Notes: a model not told the origin generated them from the letters alone. Shown: positions 1-9,084, numbered from the stretch's first letter. The stretch: 64,000 bases of DNA from Mycobacterium sp. URHD0025 (GCF_000426065.1 NZ_AUEQ01000010.1:107668-171667); one strand, 5' to 3'. Numbers and translations: made by a program.

Positions 1-72
1 GAGTTCCTGGACAACTATCTGCGGGTGACGCGTCGGGCGAAGGGTGTGGTCCGGAAGATTTTCGGCGGCTGA
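1..72 (+). CDS. glnE: glutamine synthetase adenylyltransferase GlnE, C-terminal end (partial)
   Basis: Only the last 23 codons are in the window, ending with TGA at 70-72. The peptide (EFLDNYLRVTRRAKGVV followed by a short basic tail) fits the C-terminus of actinobacterial GlnE, the enzyme that adenylylates and deadenylylates glutamine synthetase. The identity rests on resemblance to remembered GlnE C-termini and on context: glnA lies about 3.5 kb away, and in M. tuberculosis glnE and glnA1 are neighbours in convergent orientation, as here. The rest of the gene lies to the left. About 100 bp without a gene follow before the next start. Confidence 0.7.
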   Translation, partial: EFLDNYLRVTRRAKGVVRKIFGG

Positions 73-169
73 GCCGCCAATGGATGAAGCGGCAAGTAGT
101 GCCCCGCGTGCAGGACGTCGCAGTGGGTGGTGTTAATAAGGGCGTATAACCAATTCACTGGGAGTCCGG

Positions 170-799
170 ATGAAGCACACGTTCGACGTCATCACCGCGG
201 CCGAGCACGATCGGCTCGAAGCACTCTATGAGCCGTTCGCCCGGGCGATGCGCGAACTCGTGGACGCCGGCGTGCGCACCGAGGTGGACCCGCAGACCAT
301 CTCCGAGGCCACCGCGGCCGTCGAGGCCGTCACCGCCTCGCTGCGCCGCGAGCAGCGCGACGGGCCGCAGGCCATGCTGCATGCCGAGACCAACCGCCCG
401 GTGGTGTGGGCCAATCCGGTCGTCGGACTGCGCAACGCCCTGGCCCCGCCGCTGGTGATCGAACATGCCGAAGACGGCAGCTGTTGGAGTGAATTCGTCC
501 TGGGCGCAGCCTATGAAGGTCCGCTGGGCTGGGTGCACGGCGGCATCTGCGCGTTGGTGCTCGACCACATTCTCGGCGAGGTCGCCAGCGGCGGACTGAA
601 CGAGCCGCGCTACACCGGAACCATCACGTGCCGTTATCGCCGAGGCACGCCACTGGGGCCGTTGCGCGCCGAGGCCTACATCGACCGGACCGAAGGTGTG
701 AAAACCTTTGCGCGGGGCCATATCAGCGACGCCGACGGGATCACCGTCGAAGCCGAGGGCGTCTTCATCACGCCGGCGTGGGCCCGGGATGCCGGATGA
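170..799 (+). CDS. PaaI-type hotdog-fold thioesterase
   Basis: A 209-residue protein. The HGG signature at residues 123-125, inside GWVHGGICALVLDHILGE, is the conserved hotdog helix entry of PaaI/YbgC-like acyl-CoA thioesterases; the roughly 100-residue N-terminal part before it is longer than in minimal PaaI proteins. It probably hydrolyses an acyl-CoA, substrate unknown. The ATG is preceded by GGGAG at about 160-164. The stop overlaps the start of the LLM oxidoreductase gene (ATGA at 796-799), so the two are probably translationally coupled. This pair sits between glnE and glnA, which are adjacent in M. tuberculosis, so it belongs to a local insertion. Family call fairly sure; physiological role not. 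Confidence 0.8.
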   Translation: MKHTFDVITAAEHDRLEALYEPFARAMRELVDAGVRTEVDPQTISEATAAVEAVTASLRREQRDGPQAMLHAETNRPVVWANPVVGLRNALAPPLVIEHAEDGSCWSEFVLGAAYEGPLGWVHGGICALVLDHILGEVASGGLNEPRYTGTITCRYRRGTPLGPLRAEAYIDRTEGVKTFARGHISDADGITVEAEGVFITPAWARDAG

Positions 800-1653
800 A
801 GTTCTACGTGAGCATGGCCTTCATGGATACCCGTGAGGCCGTCGAAGTGGCCAGGGCCGCAGACGATCTGGGCTATGACGGCATGGGCATCCCGGATCAC
901 GTGGTGAACCTTGAGACACTGCGGACGCCGTATCCGTACACCAAGGACGGCAAGCGGCGATGGGAGGCGTTCACCGACTGGCCCGACCCGTGGGTGATGA
1001 TCGGGGCGCTGGCGCTGGTCACCACCCGCCTGAAATTCGTCACCACGGTCTACCTGCCCGCGATGCGCAACCCGTACTCGGCCGCGAAAGCCATTGGCAC
1101 GGCGGCCTATCTGGCCGGCGGACGGCTGGAACTCGGCGTCGGGGTCGGCTGGTGCGAGGACGAATTCGAGCTGCTCGGTCAGCAGTTCGCGCGACGCGGC
1201 AAGCGCACCGACGAGATGCTCGCTCTGATGCAGAAGCTGTGGGAGCCCGGCTGGACCGAGTTCGACGGCGAGTTCTACACCACGCCACGCCTCGAGATGG
1301 AGCCCACACCGCCACCGATCCCGATCTACGTCGGCGGACTGTCCGACATCGCGCTGCGTCGTGCGGCGCGGCACGACGGCTGGATCGGCGATCTGATCTC
1401 CACCGAGGCTGCCTTGCAGCGGGTCGGCAGGTTACGTGAGCTGCGCGCCGAAAAGGGGTTGACGATGGATGATTTCACCATCATCACCCCGCTGACCGAC
1501 GCCTTCACTCCTGAGCATTACGCGCGTGCCGAGGCCGGCGGTATCCACGGGATCATCACCATGCCGTGGATGTTCTACAGCGGCCCCGACGCCACGCTGG
1601 CCCAGAAGATCGACGGGATGAAGCGGTTCCGCAAAGATCTGGCACTGGACTAA
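796..1653 (+). CDS. LLM-class F420-dependent oxidoreductase (luciferase-like)
   Basis: A 285-residue luciferase-like monooxygenase-family protein. It starts MKFYVSMAFMD and has the strand/loop GVGVGW at residues 114-119 with LARKGKRTDE-like downstream helix, typical of mycobacterial F420-dependent LLM oxidoreductases (TIM barrel). A longer open frame extends upstream to 628, but the ATG at 796 overlaps the thioesterase stop (ATGA) and matches the usual family N-terminus. F420 rather than FMN is inferred from the subfamily and from mycobacterial biology; no cofactor-specific residue can be proven by eye. Its stop overlaps by 3 nt the stop of the convergent methyltransferase gene. Confidence 0.82.
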   Translation: MKFYVSMAFMDTREAVEVARAADDLGYDGMGIPDHVVNLETLRTPYPYTKDGKRRWEAFTDWPDPWVMIGALALVTTRLKFVTTVYLPAMRNPYSAAKAIGTAAYLAGGRLELGVGVGWCEDEFELLGQQFARRGKRTDEMLALMQKLWEPGWTEFDGEFYTTPRLEMEPTPPPIPIYVGGLSDIALRRAARHDGWIGDLISTEAALQRVGRLRELRAEKGLTMDDFTIITPLTDAFTPEHYARAEAGGIHGIITMPWMFYSGPDATLAQKIDGMKRFRKDLALD

Positions 1654-2396
1654 TTGGCCGCCTCTGGTTCGCCGGCCGAAGCGTAGCCGACCCAGCCGCG
1701 AAAGGTGAACCCCGCATAGAACTGGCGGATATCGGTGAACCCTGCGTCTCGTAGCACCTGCACGTCCTCGTCGGGCGTGAGGATGTGCAGCTGCGCATCG
1801 ATGGCGGCGAGCCCGGTGGCGATGGTCGCGGCATCGATGCCTCCTGCTCTCGCGAAAGCCGCATATCTGGACAGCCACAACTGACGCTCATCATCGCTTT
1901 GGTACGGAAAACTGAAGTGCGCGACGACGAACGGGGCCCGGGGCCGTAGGCGCTCGCGCACTTGTTCAGCGGTTCGCCTCCGCTCGTCCGGGTCGAGAAA
2001 CTGCAGTGTCAGGAGGCTTGTCGCCCCGTCGAAGGGGCCGGCGGGGGCATCGTCGACATAGCCCTCGTGGAGCCGGACCCGCGACAGCAGCGGACCCAGC
2101 GTTTCCTCTGCCAGCCGAAGCATCTCGCGGGCGGGGTCGACGCCGTCGAATGTCCAACCGGAGTGCGTCTGTGCGAACGTTCTCAGCTCCAGTCCGCCGC
2201 CGGCGCCGAGCACCAGTACCTTTCCGTCGTCGGGTACGTGCTCAGCCAGCAAGATGGTCGCCATGCGCTGCATGGCGTCATAGCCGGGCACCACGCGTGG
2301 TGGTCGGTCGGTATACGTCCCAACGGAACTCGGATCGGTGAACGCTTTGGGCAACGAATTCACGGCGCGATCTCCCCACGGTGGCCTGACGTCCAT
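1650..2396 (-). CDS. class I SAM-dependent methyltransferase
   Basis: A 248-residue Rossmann-type methyltransferase. SAM motif I (VLVLGAGGGLE) is at about residues 60-70; the acidic end of strand 2 (GVDPAREML) and the LLTLQFL strand-4 segment follow. N-terminal sequence up to residue 40 includes a YDAMQRM helix common in small-molecule methyltransferases. The substrate cannot be inferred. The gene is convergent with the LLM oxidoreductase gene, with stop codons overlapping at 1650-1653. It is part of the glnE-glnA insertion. Confidence 0.78.
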   Translation of the reverse strand: MDVRPPWGDRAVNSLPKAFTDPSSVGTYTDRPPRVVPGYDAMQRMATILLAEHVPDDGKVLVLGAGGGLELRTFAQTHSGWTFDGVDPAREMLRLAEETLGPLLSRVRLHEGYVDDAPAGPFDGATSLLTLQFLDPDERRRTAEQVRERLRPRAPFVVAHFSFPYQSDDERQLWLSRYAAFARAGGIDAATIATGLAAIDAQLHILTPDEDVQVLRDAGFTDIRQFYAGFTFRGWVGYASAGEPEAAN

Positions 2397-2493
2397 GACT
2401 TCATGATCGCGACGCCTCGACAGACCGGCAAGGAAATTTGCCGATGGGGCAAGAGCCGGCGTTTCCGGTCAGGAATCCACCGATACGGAACCG

Positions 2494-2904
2494 CTAGCGT
2501 TTACTGCGCGCTGTATCCAATGCGTAAGCACCGCCACCGATTGCGGCCAGCAGCAGGAATCCGAAGCAGTACAGGACGGCGAGCTCGCCACCGTTCTCTA
2601 TCGGCAGCAGGGCATTTGGCTGATGCTGGGTGAAGTAGGCGAACGCCATCTGGCCCGACGCGATGAACGCGGCGATGCGGGTGAACAGCCCGACCATGAT
2701 GAGTAGGCCGAGCACCAACTCCAGGACTCCGGCGTACCAGTACGGCCAGGTACCGACCGGCACGGCACCGCTTCCCGAATCGACGGGCCAGGCGAAGAGT
2801 TTCGATGCGCCGTGGATGGTGAACAAGAAACCGAACACGACACGGAACAGACTGATGGCGGCAGGCGAGAGCGAGGCGAGCCGGGTGTCCAGATTGGTCG
2901 TCAT
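2494..2904 (-). CDS. DoxX-family membrane protein
   Basis: A 136-residue protein with four predicted transmembrane helices. The first helix segment (LFRVVFGFLFTIHGASKLF) has the characteristic G-x-x-K of DoxX/DoxD proteins, and the second begins GVLELVLGLLIMVGLF. DoxX proteins are small membrane proteins; in M. tuberculosis one acts with SodA and SseA in a redox complex, but most paralogues have no assigned role. Start ATG at 2904; it lies 31 bp downstream of the dtd stop on the same strand. Confidence 0.82.
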   Translation of the reverse strand: MTTNLDTRLASLSPAAISLFRVVFGFLFTIHGASKLFAWPVDSGSGAVPVGTWPYWYAGVLELVLGLLIMVGLFTRIAAFIASGQMAFAYFTQHQPNALLPIENGGELAVLYCFGFLLLAAIGGGAYALDTARSKR

Positions 2905-2935
2905 AGGCAGACAATACGCGTCGCCCGCAGGAAAC

Positions 2936-3367
2936 TCACAGCTCGAGAAGCACCGTTACCGGTCCGTCATTGACCAGTTCCACCTGCATTGCCGCACCGA
3001 AAACCCCCGTTTGGACAACCGCGCCCAACCGCTTGAGCGCCTCGGTGAATTCGGTCACGAGCGGCTCGGCGACCGGTCCTGGTGCCGCGGCGTTCCAGGA
3101 CGGCCTGCGGCCCTTGGCGATGTTTGCGTAGAGGGTGAACTGGCTGATCACCAGGATCGGGGCCGCGACGTCGGCGGCCGAGCGCTCGTCATCGAGTATC
3201 CGCAACTGCCAGAGCTTTTCAGCCATTCGCCGCGCCTTGTCGGCGTCGTCGTCATGGGTCACCCCGACCAGCGCGAGCAACCCCTGCGGATTGGGCTCGA
3301 TCGCACCGACGACTTCGCCGTCGACCGTCACCCGAGCAGACGTCACCCGCTGCACCAGTACTCGCAT
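2936..3367 (-). CDS. dtd: D-aminoacyl-tRNA deacylase
   Basis: A 143-residue enzyme that hydrolyses D-aminoacyl-tRNA (and mischarged glycyl-tRNA) to recycle tRNA in the cytoplasm. The SQFTLY motif is at residues 75-80 and the Gly-cisPro motif (NDGPVT) at 133-138, with GVFGAAM at 121-127; these are the catalytic signatures of the bacterial DTD fold. Length is that of the family. The frame stays open 38 codons upstream, but MRVLVQRV at 3367 is the universal N-terminus. In M. tuberculosis dtd is at another locus (Rv1897c), so its place beside glnA is a local rearrangement. Confidence 0.92.
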   Translation of the reverse strand: MRVLVQRVTSARVTVDGEVVGAIEPNPQGLLALVGVTHDDDADKARRMAEKLWQLRILDDERSAADVAAPILVISQFTLYANIAKGRRPSWNAAAPGPVAEPLVTEFTEALKRLGAVVQTGVFGAAMQVELVNDGPVTVLLEL

Positions 3368-3459
3368 CGGTCCATTGTCCGGGGCACGGCCGCGGTTTCT
3401 ACACCTGGGTTGTGCAACTTCGAAAACCACAGCCCTGGCGTAGAACTCGGCGAATGAGG

Positions 3460-3490
3460 CGGGCCCGGGTGGAATTACCACCCGGGCCCG
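3460..3490. terminator. GC-rich perfect hairpin between glnA and dtd
   Basis: Arms 3460-3472 and 3478-3490 are perfectly complementary over 13 bp (CGGGCCCGGGTGG and its reverse complement) around an AATTA loop. It lies about 100 bp past the glnA stop and about 90 bp before the dtd start on the same strand. No T-run follows in either direction, as is common for mycobacterial intrinsic terminators. Probable glnA terminator that isolates dtd. Confidence 0.6.
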
Positions 3491-3505
3491 TCAACGACTC
3501 GATTG

Positions 3506-3600
3506 TGCCGACTTGGACGTCGCGTCGGCGGTGCCGACCTAGGCGTCGCGTCGGCGGTGCCGACTAAACGTCGCGTCGGCGGTGCCGACTTAGACGTCGT
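3506..3600. repeat. tandem 25-26 bp repeats copying the glnA 3' end
   Basis: Three head-to-tail units (3506-3531, 3532-3557, 3558-3582) beginning TGCCGAC and ending CGTCGCGTCGGCGG are followed by a fourth partial unit (3583 on) that runs into the glnA stop codon (3590-3592) and its last codons. Each junction carries a 15-nt hairpin, GTCGGC-GGT-GCCGAC, at 3524-3538, 3550-3564 and 3575-3589. The array lies in the glnA 3' untranslated region. Confidence 0.8.
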
Positions 3601-5026
3601 AGTACAGCGAGAACTCGTACGGGTGAGGCCGGATCTGGATCGGCATGATCTCGTTCTCCCGCTTGTAGGAGATCCAGGTCTCGATCAGGTCCTCGGTGAA
3701 CACGCCACCCTCGGTGAGGTACTCGTGGTCCTCTTCGAGGCGGTCGATCACCGCGGACAGCGAGGTGGGCGCCTGCGGAATGTTGGCGGCCTCGTCCGGC
3801 GGCAGCTCGTAGAGGTCCTTGTCGACCGGAGCGAGCGGCTCGATCTTCTTCTTGATGCCGTCGATACCGGCCATCAGCATGGCCGCGAACGCCAGGTACG
3901 GGTTGCCCGAGCTGTCCGGGCAGCGGAACTCGAGGCGCTTGGCCTTCGGGTTGTTGCCGGTGATCGGGATACGGACACAGGCCGAGCGGTTGCGCTGGCT
4001 GTACACCAGGTTGATCGGAGCCTCGTAACCCGGGACCAGACGCTTGTAGGAGTTCACCGTCGGGTTGGTGAACGCCAGCAGCGACGGCGCGTGGTGCAGG
4101 ATGCCGCCGATGTAGTGCCGCGCGATGTCGGACAGGCCCGCGTAACCGGACTCGTCGTGGAACAGCGGCTTGCCGTCCTTCCACAGCGACTGGTGGGCGT
4201 GCATGCCGGAACCGTTGTCACCGAACAGCGGCTTGGGCATGAAGGTGACGGTCTTGCCGTTCTGCCACGCGGTGTTCTTGATGATGTACTTGAACAGCAG
4301 CACATCGTCGGCCGCGTGCAGCAGCGTGTTGAACTTGTAGTTGATCTCGGCCTGGCCGGCGGTGCCCACCTCGTGGTGGCCACGCTCGAGGGTGAACCCG
4401 GCGTTGATCAGGTTGGTCGACATCTCGTCGCGCAGATCCACGTAGTGGTCGTACGGGGCGACGGGGAAGTAGCCACCCTTGGGGCGGACCTTGTAACCGA
4501 GGTTGGGGGAGCCGTCGGCCTCGGAGGGCTCGCCGGTGTTCCACCATGCGGACTCGGAATCAACCTCGTAGAAGGTGCCGTTCATCCTGGAGTCGAACGA
4601 CACCGAGTCGAAGATGTAGAACTCGGCCTCGGCGCCGAAGAAGCAGGTATCGGCGATGCCGGTGCTGGCCAGGTAGTTCTCCGCCTTGCGGGCCACGTTG
4701 CGCGGGTCCCGGGAGTACGCCTCACGGGTGAACGGGTCGTGCACGAAGAAGTTCAAGTTCAGCGTCTTGGCGGCGCGGAACGGGTCGATGCGCGCGGTGT
4801 CGGGGTCCGGCAGCAGCATCATGTCGGATTCGTGGATCGACTGGAAGCCGCGCACCGACGAACCGTCGAAGGCGAGGCCGTCCTCGAAGACGCTCTGGTC
4901 GAACGCCGACGCCGGGATCGAGAAGTGCTGGACGACGCCGGGCAGATCGCAGAAGCGAATGTCGACGTACTCGACGTTCTCGTCCTTGATCAGCTTGAAG
5001 ATGTCGTCGGACGTCTTTTCTGCCAC
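3590..5026 (-). CDS. glnA: glutamine synthetase type I
   Basis: A 478-residue GSI-beta type glutamine synthetase (glutamate + NH3 + ATP to glutamine). The length equals that of M. tuberculosis GlnA1. Seen: the N-terminal [10 protein letters not shown] segment, metal-site motif [12 protein letters not shown], the ATP-site [12 protein letters not shown], and the adenylylation site SGNPYLAF with Tyr at about 406, the target of GlnE encoded nearby. The chosen GTG at 5026 follows AAGGAGAA with 7 nt spacing and gives [13 protein letters not shown], matching family N-termini; a longer frame to 5092 would run into the GlnR operator. Divergent from the RDD gene. The last codons are duplicated in the downstream repeat array. 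Confidence 0.97.
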   Translation of the reverse strand: MAEKTSDDIFKLIKDENVEYVDIRFCDLPGVVQHFSIPASAFDQSVFEDGLAFDGSSVRGFQSIHESDMMLLPDPDTARIDPFRAAKTLNLNFFVHDPFTREAYSRDPRNVARKAENYLASTGIADTCFFGAEAEFYIFDSVSFDSRMNGTFYEVDSESAWWNTGEPSEADGSPNLGYKVRPKGGYFPVAPYDHYVDLRDEMSTNLINAGFTLERGHHEVGTAGQAEINYKFNTLLHAADDVLLFKYIIKNTAWQNGKTVTFMPKPLFGDNGSGMHAHQSLWKDGKPLFHDESGYAGLSDIARHYIGGILHHAPSLLAFTNPTVNSYKRLVPGYEAPINLVYSQRNRSACVRIPITGNNPKAKRLEFRCPDSSGNPYLAFAAMLMAGIDGIKKKIEPLAPVDKDLYELPPDEAANIPQAPTSLSAVIDRLEEDHEYLTEGGVFTEDLIETWISYKRENEIMPIQIRPHPYEFSLYYDV

Positions 5027-5076
5027 TGAGTGTTCTCCTTTACTGGTAACCCGCGGGTTGACGCTAAGGACACGAT

Positions 5077-5114
5077 GTTGCGCAGTCGTCAACCATATGT
5101 TGCGCGCAAGTTAC
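5077..5114 (-). promoter_or_regulatory. GlnR operator of glnA (four half-sites)
   Basis: Read on the minus strand there are four 5-mers with exactly 11-bp spacing: GTAAC (5114-5110), GCAAC (5103-5099), TTGAC (5092-5088) and GCAAC (5081-5077), so every AC is separated by 9 nt from the next. This is the gTnAC-n6-GaAAC-n6-gTnAC-n6-GaAAC arrangement of actinobacterial GlnR boxes, placed 50-90 bp upstream of the glnA start. Nitrogen-dependent control of glnA is inferred. Confidence 0.7.
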
Positions 5115-5181
5115 GCGATGACCGTTCTTTGTGACGTGAGCTACCGGCCGTCACTACACCGGCCCCGCCTATTCTGGCCCT

Positions 5182-5667
5182 ATGGCGCGCACGATGGGAA
5201 CTTGGCTGTCCGGACCCGGACCTTTCGACGCCGGCGACGGCGAAGACGCGCAGGACGGTCAGGGCAAATACCCCGGTGAGCGCATCGGCCTGCCCGAATC
5301 GGGACCCGGCTCGCTGGCCCGGATGGGCAGGCGGCTCGGTGCCCTGTGTATCGATTGGCTGGTGGCCTACGGGCTGGCCGGACTCGCGATGGCCCTTGGG
5401 CTGATCTCGCTGCCGATGCTGTCGACGGCCGTCCTGGTGATCTGGATGGTGCTGGGCACCGTCGCCGTGCGGCTGTTCTCGTTCACGCCCGGACAGCTCG
5501 CGGTGGGGCTGGTGGTGGTGCCGGCCGACGGGCGTGACCGGATCGGCATCGTGCGCGCGTTCCTGCGCGTGGTGTTGATCGCACTGGTGATCCCGCCGTT
5601 GGTTTCCGACAGCGATCTGCGCGGCCTGCATGACCGGCTGACATTCACCGCAGTGGTGCGCCGGTAA
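5182..5667 (+). CDS. RDD-family membrane protein
   Basis: A 161-residue protein. The RDD signature is at residues 51-58 (R-L-G-A-L-C-I-D), at the start of the first of about three to four membrane segments (about 55-75, 78-98, 125-145), and the second Asp region is LRGLHDRLTFTAVV at the C-terminus. The first 45 residues are hydrophilic and cytoplasmic. RDD proteins are of unknown or transport function. It corresponds in position to Rv2219A beside glnA1. Starts divergently from glnA with 155 bp shared upstream sequence. Confidence 0.85.
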   Translation: MARTMGTWLSGPGPFDAGDGEDAQDGQGKYPGERIGLPESGPGSLARMGRRLGALCIDWLVAYGLAGLAMALGLISLPMLSTAVLVIWMVLGTVAVRLFSFTPGQLAVGLVVVPADGRDRIGIVRAFLRVVLIALVIPPLVSDSDLRGLHDRLTFTAVVRR

Positions 5668-5706
5668 GGACGTCAGCCGGACCGCCGTGGCGTTACGAGC
5701 GAAGAC

Positions 5707-6459
5707 TCACTTGCGGCGAACGGTGCGCTGCACGCCGCGCATCTTGGCGCCGGCGGGCATCGGACCCTTGGGCATCCCGGCCGGACCGGCCTTGGTGCCC
5801 AGCGCGGCGAGCCGGGATTCGATCGAATCCATCTGCTTGACCGTGATGTTCGCCGGCAGCTTGTTCAGGTGCCGCTCCAGCTTGGACAACGGAACTTCGC
5901 CCTCGTCGTTGCCGACGACGATGTCGTAGATCGGGATATCGCCGACCAGGCGTGCCGTGCGCTTCTTCTCCTGCGCGAGCAGCGGCTTCACCCGATTGGC
6001 CGAACCTTCACCGACGAAGACCACGCCGGGCCGGCCGATCACGCGGTGCACCGCGTCGAAATGACCGGTCGCCGCAACGCCGGGGGTGACGCGCCACTTG
6101 CCACGGAGGTTGTCCAGCGCCCAGGCCGCGGCACCGGTCTGCCCCTCGGCCTTCTTGTACACCGATTTCTGGGCCCGCCGGCCGAAGATGATGAAGGCGA
6201 CCAGCGCGCCCAACACCACGCCCAACGGAATGAGGGTGTACATGGTGTACCCGCCGATGAGCAGACCACCGACCACCGCGGCAGCCACGATCAGCACGAA
6301 CGCGCCGATCATGTACGGCAGAAGACGCTTGTCCTCTTTGCGCTGGATCTGGAATGCCTGCCACAACTGACTACGCCGCTGCTTGGAGGCCGCCTTGCGG
6401 GCAGCCTTCGCCTCGGCCTTTGCCGCCTTCGTTTGCGCGGCATCGCGGGTTTTCGCCAT
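5707..6459 (-). CDS. DUF4191 membrane protein (Rv2219 type)
   Basis: A 250-residue protein. Its N-terminal 45 residues are Lys/Ala-rich (MAKTRDAAQTKAAKAEAKAA), followed by a QAFQIQRKEDKRLLPY segment and two transmembrane helices at about 48-68 and 74-93; the C-terminal domain of about 150 residues is soluble and ends in a basic tail. This matches the conserved mycobacterial DUF4191 protein next to lipA. Function unknown. The frame extends 52 codons upstream, overlapping lipA, but ATG at 6459 is the family start. It begins 4 bp after the lipA stop, so it is the last gene of lipB-lipA-DUF4191. Confidence 0.87.
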   Translation of the reverse strand: MAKTRDAAQTKAAKAEAKAARKAASKQRRSQLWQAFQIQRKEDKRLLPYMIGAFVLIVAAAVVGGLLIGGYTMYTLIPLGVVLGALVAFIIFGRRAQKSVYKKAEGQTGAAAWALDNLRGKWRVTPGVAATGHFDAVHRVIGRPGVVFVGEGSANRVKPLLAQEKKRTARLVGDIPIYDIVVGNDEGEVPLSKLERHLNKLPANITVKQMDSIESRLAALGTKAGPAGMPKGPMPAGAKMRGVQRTVRRK

Positions 6460-6463
6460 TACT

Positions 6464-7435
6464 TCAGGATACGGCGGGGCGTCCGGTGGCTGAGCCGCCG
6501 GTGGGAGCGCTGTCGAACCGAACCCGCGCGGCCTGCGCGTAGAGCCGGCCCGCGCGGTAGGACGAGCGCACCAGCGGTCCGGCCAGCACGCCGGCGAATC
6601 CCAGGCCCTCCGCATAGCTCGACAGCTCGACGAACTCGTCGGGGTGCACCCAGCGTTCCACCGGATGGTGGCGCGGTGACGGCCGCAGGTACTGGGTGAT
6701 GGTGACGATGTCGCAGCCCGCGTCGTGCAGGTCCCGCAGGGCGGTGTGCACCTCGTCGATGGTCTCGCCCATCCCGAGGATCAAGTTCGACTTGGTGACC
6801 AGGCCGAAGTCGCGGGCGGACGTCAGCACGTCCAGGCTGCGGTCGTACCGGAACGCCGGACGGATCCGCTTGAAGATGCGCGGCACTGTTTCGACGTTGT
6901 GCGCGAACACTTCTGGGCGTGACTCGAACACTTCGGCCAACTGGTCGGGGTTGCCGTTGAAGTCCGGCGCCAACAGCTCGACCCCGGTGTTCGGGTTGAG
7001 CCGCTTGATGTAGCGGACGGTCTCGGCATACAGCCACGCCCCGCCGTCGGGCAGGTCGTCGCGGGCCACCCCGGTCACCGTCGAATAGCGCAGGCCCATC
7101 GCCTGAACGCTCTCGGCGACCCGGCGCGGCTCGTCACGGTCCAGCTCGGCCGGCTTGCCGGTGTCGATCTGGCAGAAGTCGCACCGCCGCGTGCACTGCT
7201 CGCCGCCGATCAGGAAGGTGGCTTCCCGGTCCTCCCAGCACTCGAAGATGTTGGGGCAGCCGGCCTCCTCGCACACCGTGTGCAGGCCTTCTCGGCGCAC
7301 CAGACCCTTGAGTTCGGTGTACTCCGGACCCATCTTGGCCCGGGTCTTGATCCACGGCGGTTTGCGTTCGATGGGCGTCTGCGCGTTGCGAACTTCCAGA
7401 CGCAGGAGCTTCCGACCTTCAGGCACCACAGTCAC
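6464..7435 (-). CDS. lipA: lipoyl synthase
   Basis: A 323-residue radical-SAM enzyme that inserts two sulfurs into protein-bound octanoyl groups to make lipoyl cofactors. Both cluster motifs are present: the auxiliary 4Fe-4S ligands C55, C60, C66 ([12 protein letters not shown]) and the radical-SAM CxxxCxxC at C81, C85, C88 (CTRRCDFC). The C-terminal serine-containing motif (VRSSYRAG) that ligates the auxiliary cluster is also seen. GTG start at 7435, 4 bp after the lipB stop. With lipB and dlaT close by, it serves the 2-oxo acid dehydrogenases and the glycine cleavage system. Confidence 0.97.
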   Translation of the reverse strand: MTVVPEGRKLLRLEVRNAQTPIERKPPWIKTRAKMGPEYTELKGLVRREGLHTVCEEAGCPNIFECWEDREATFLIGGEQCTRRCDFCQIDTGKPAELDRDEPRRVAESVQAMGLRYSTVTGVARDDLPDGGAWLYAETVRYIKRLNPNTGVELLAPDFNGNPDQLAEVFESRPEVFAHNVETVPRIFKRIRPAFRYDRSLDVLTSARDFGLVTKSNLILGMGETIDEVHTALRDLHDAGCDIVTITQYLRPSPRHHPVERWVHPDEFVELSSYAEGLGFAGVLAGPLVRSSYRAGRLYAQAARVRFDSAPTGGSATGRPAVS

Positions 7436-7439
7436 TGTT

Positions 7440-8138
7440 TCATCCTACGTTCAGAGCTACTTCCAGCCGGCCGTCCAGCGCGTCGCTCACGGCGGCGGCC
7501 ACGCGGTCGGTGACGTCCTCGACGGTGATGCGACGGCCGAGTTCGGCCGTCAGAGAGGTCACCCCGGCATCGGAGATCCCGCACGGCACGATCGACGAGA
7601 ACGCGGACAGGTCGCAGTCGCAGTTCAGTGCGAACCCGTGCAGTGTCGTCGCGCGGGACACCCGGATGCCGATCGCCCCGACCTTGCGGGCCGGCCGCAG
7701 CCCATCGGTACCGGATTCGCGGCTCGCCGCGGCGCCCACCCACACACCGGACCGACCCTCGACCCGATCGGTCGCCAGTCCGACATCCGCGCAGACGCTG
7801 ATGAGCGCTTGTTCCAGGCGCCGAACGAAATTCACCACATCCAGCGGTTCGGTCAGCCCGATGATGGGGTAGCCGACAAGCTGCCCGGGACCGTGCCAGG
7901 TGATCTTGCCGCCGCGGTCCGTGTCGATGACGGGCGTGCCGTCCGCCGGGCGTTCGTGCGCTTCGGTGCGCTTGCCCGCGGTGTAGACCGCGGGGTGCTG
8001 AAGCAGCAGCAATGTGTCGGGCCCGCCGGCCACCCTGGCTTCGGCGATCTCGCGCTGCAACTCCCAAGCGGCTTCGTAACCGATCGTGCCGAGGTGCCGC
8101 ACCTCCACGGGCGCAGTGGATGCGCGGATGGATGTCAC
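7440..8138 (-). CDS. lipB: octanoyltransferase LipB
   Basis: A 232-residue enzyme transferring octanoyl from acyl carrier protein to lipoyl domains. Catalytic pair: C186 in IVPCGISD and K152 in [22 protein letters not shown] at about 75-88 is the family signature. GTG at 8138 with a weak GAGG upstream gives an N-terminus in line with the M. tuberculosis enzyme; an in-frame ATG at 8171 and a longer frame to 8309 also exist but the latter runs inside the preceding gene. The protein carries an extra loop (about residues 135-148) rich in Ala/Ser/Gly near the active domain. Operon with lipA downstream. Confidence 0.93.
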   Translation of the reverse strand: MTSIRASTAPVEVRHLGTIGYEAAWELQREIAEARVAGGPDTLLLLQHPAVYTAGKRTEAHERPADGTPVIDTDRGGKITWHGPGQLVGYPIIGLTEPLDVVNFVRRLEQALISVCADVGLATDRVEGRSGVWVGAAASRESGTDGLRPARKVGAIGIRVSRATTLHGFALNCDCDLSAFSSIVPCGISDAGVTSLTAELGRRITVEDVTDRVAAAVSDALDGRLEVALNVG

Positions 8139-8175
8139 AGCCTCGACGGTACGCCCCGGTTGCGTGTGCATCCGG

Positions 8176-9084
8176 TCACAGGTCTTTGGGTGCGGTGGCG
8201 TAGGCCAGCGCCTCACGGACGGTCTTGTGGTGGAAGGTGAAGCCCGCGTGTTCCAGCGCGGCCGGGATGGCGCGCTGGCCAACCAGCAGCCCTTCGTCGG
8301 CCAGCTCACCGAGCAGCGTGCGCAGGGCGAAACCCGGCACCATCACCGGGGTGGGCCGGTTGAGCGCGCGACCAAGAGCGGCGGTGAACTCGGCGTTGGT
8401 CACCGGTGCGGGACCGGTGAGATTGACTGGGCCCGAGAGGCTTTCGGTCGACATCGCGAACAGCACCGCGCGGACCTCATCCTCGAGGCTGATCCACGGG
8501 ATGTACTGCCTGCCATTGCCCAACCGGGCGCCGAGGCCCAGCGAGAACAACGGCTTGAGGCGGTTCACCATGCCCCCGGACGGGGCCATCACCAGGCCGG
8601 TGCGCAACAGCACCACCCGTGAGCCGGCCGCGACGGCCGGCGCGGTGGCCGCTTCCCAATCCGCGCACAGACCGGCCAGGAAACCGTGCCCTTCGGGTGC
8701 GGACTCGTCGGTCACCCGGTCCCTGGTGTCGCCGTAGTAGCCGACCGCGCTCGCGTTGATCAGCACCGGCACCCCGGCGTCGCCCACGGCACCGGCGAGC
8801 ACCTCCGTGGGCCCGATCCGGCTGTCGCGCAAACTCTGTTTGAACGCGCCGGACCAACGCTTCTCGGCCACGCCGATTCCGCACAGGTTCACCACCACGT
8901 CCACGCCCTGCAACGCGCCGGCGTCGAACTCCCCGGCGTCGGGGTTCCAGAACAGCTCGTCGCCGTTCGATGGTGCCCTGCGTACGATCCGGAGCACCCG
9001 GTGATCGGCCGCGCGCAGCGTTGACACCAACGCCGAACCGATCAGACCGGATGATCCCGCTATCGCGATGACGGCATCCGCCAC
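8176..9084 (-). CDS. TIGR01777-family SDR/epimerase-like protein
   Basis: A 302-residue extended short-chain dehydrogenase of the YfcH/SulA-like (TIGR01777, DUF1731) family. Nucleotide-binding GSSGLIG at residues 10-16; ASAVGYYG at 111-118 contains the YxxxK-equivalent region in its atypical form; the C-terminal part ([16 protein letters not shown]) is the DUF1731 segment. Substrate unknown. It corresponds to Rv2216, conserved between dlaT and lipB, and lies 24 bp after the dlaT stop and 37 bp before lipB, consistent with one transcript. Confidence 0.88.
   Translation of the reverse strand: MADAVIAIAGSSGLIGSALVSTLRAADHRVLRIVRRAPSNGDELFWNPDAGEFDAGALQGVDVVVNLCGIGVAEKRWSGAFKQSLRDSRIGPTEVLAGAVGDAGVPVLINASAVGYYGDTRDRVTDESAPEGHGFLAGLCADWEAATAPAVAAGSRVVLLRTGLVMAPSGGMVNRLKPLFSLGLGARLGNGRQYIPWISLEDEVRAVLFAMSTESLSGPVNLTGPAPVTNAEFTAALGRALNRPTPVMVPGFALRTLLGELADEGLLVGQRAIPAALEHAGFTFHHKTVREALAYATAPKDL

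Noticed and set aside
3503..5029. Long open frame antisense to glnA
   Set aside because: High-GC codon bias leaves the opposite strand open; the product is low complexity (Val/Arg/Glu/Asp-rich) with no domain, and glnA is certain.
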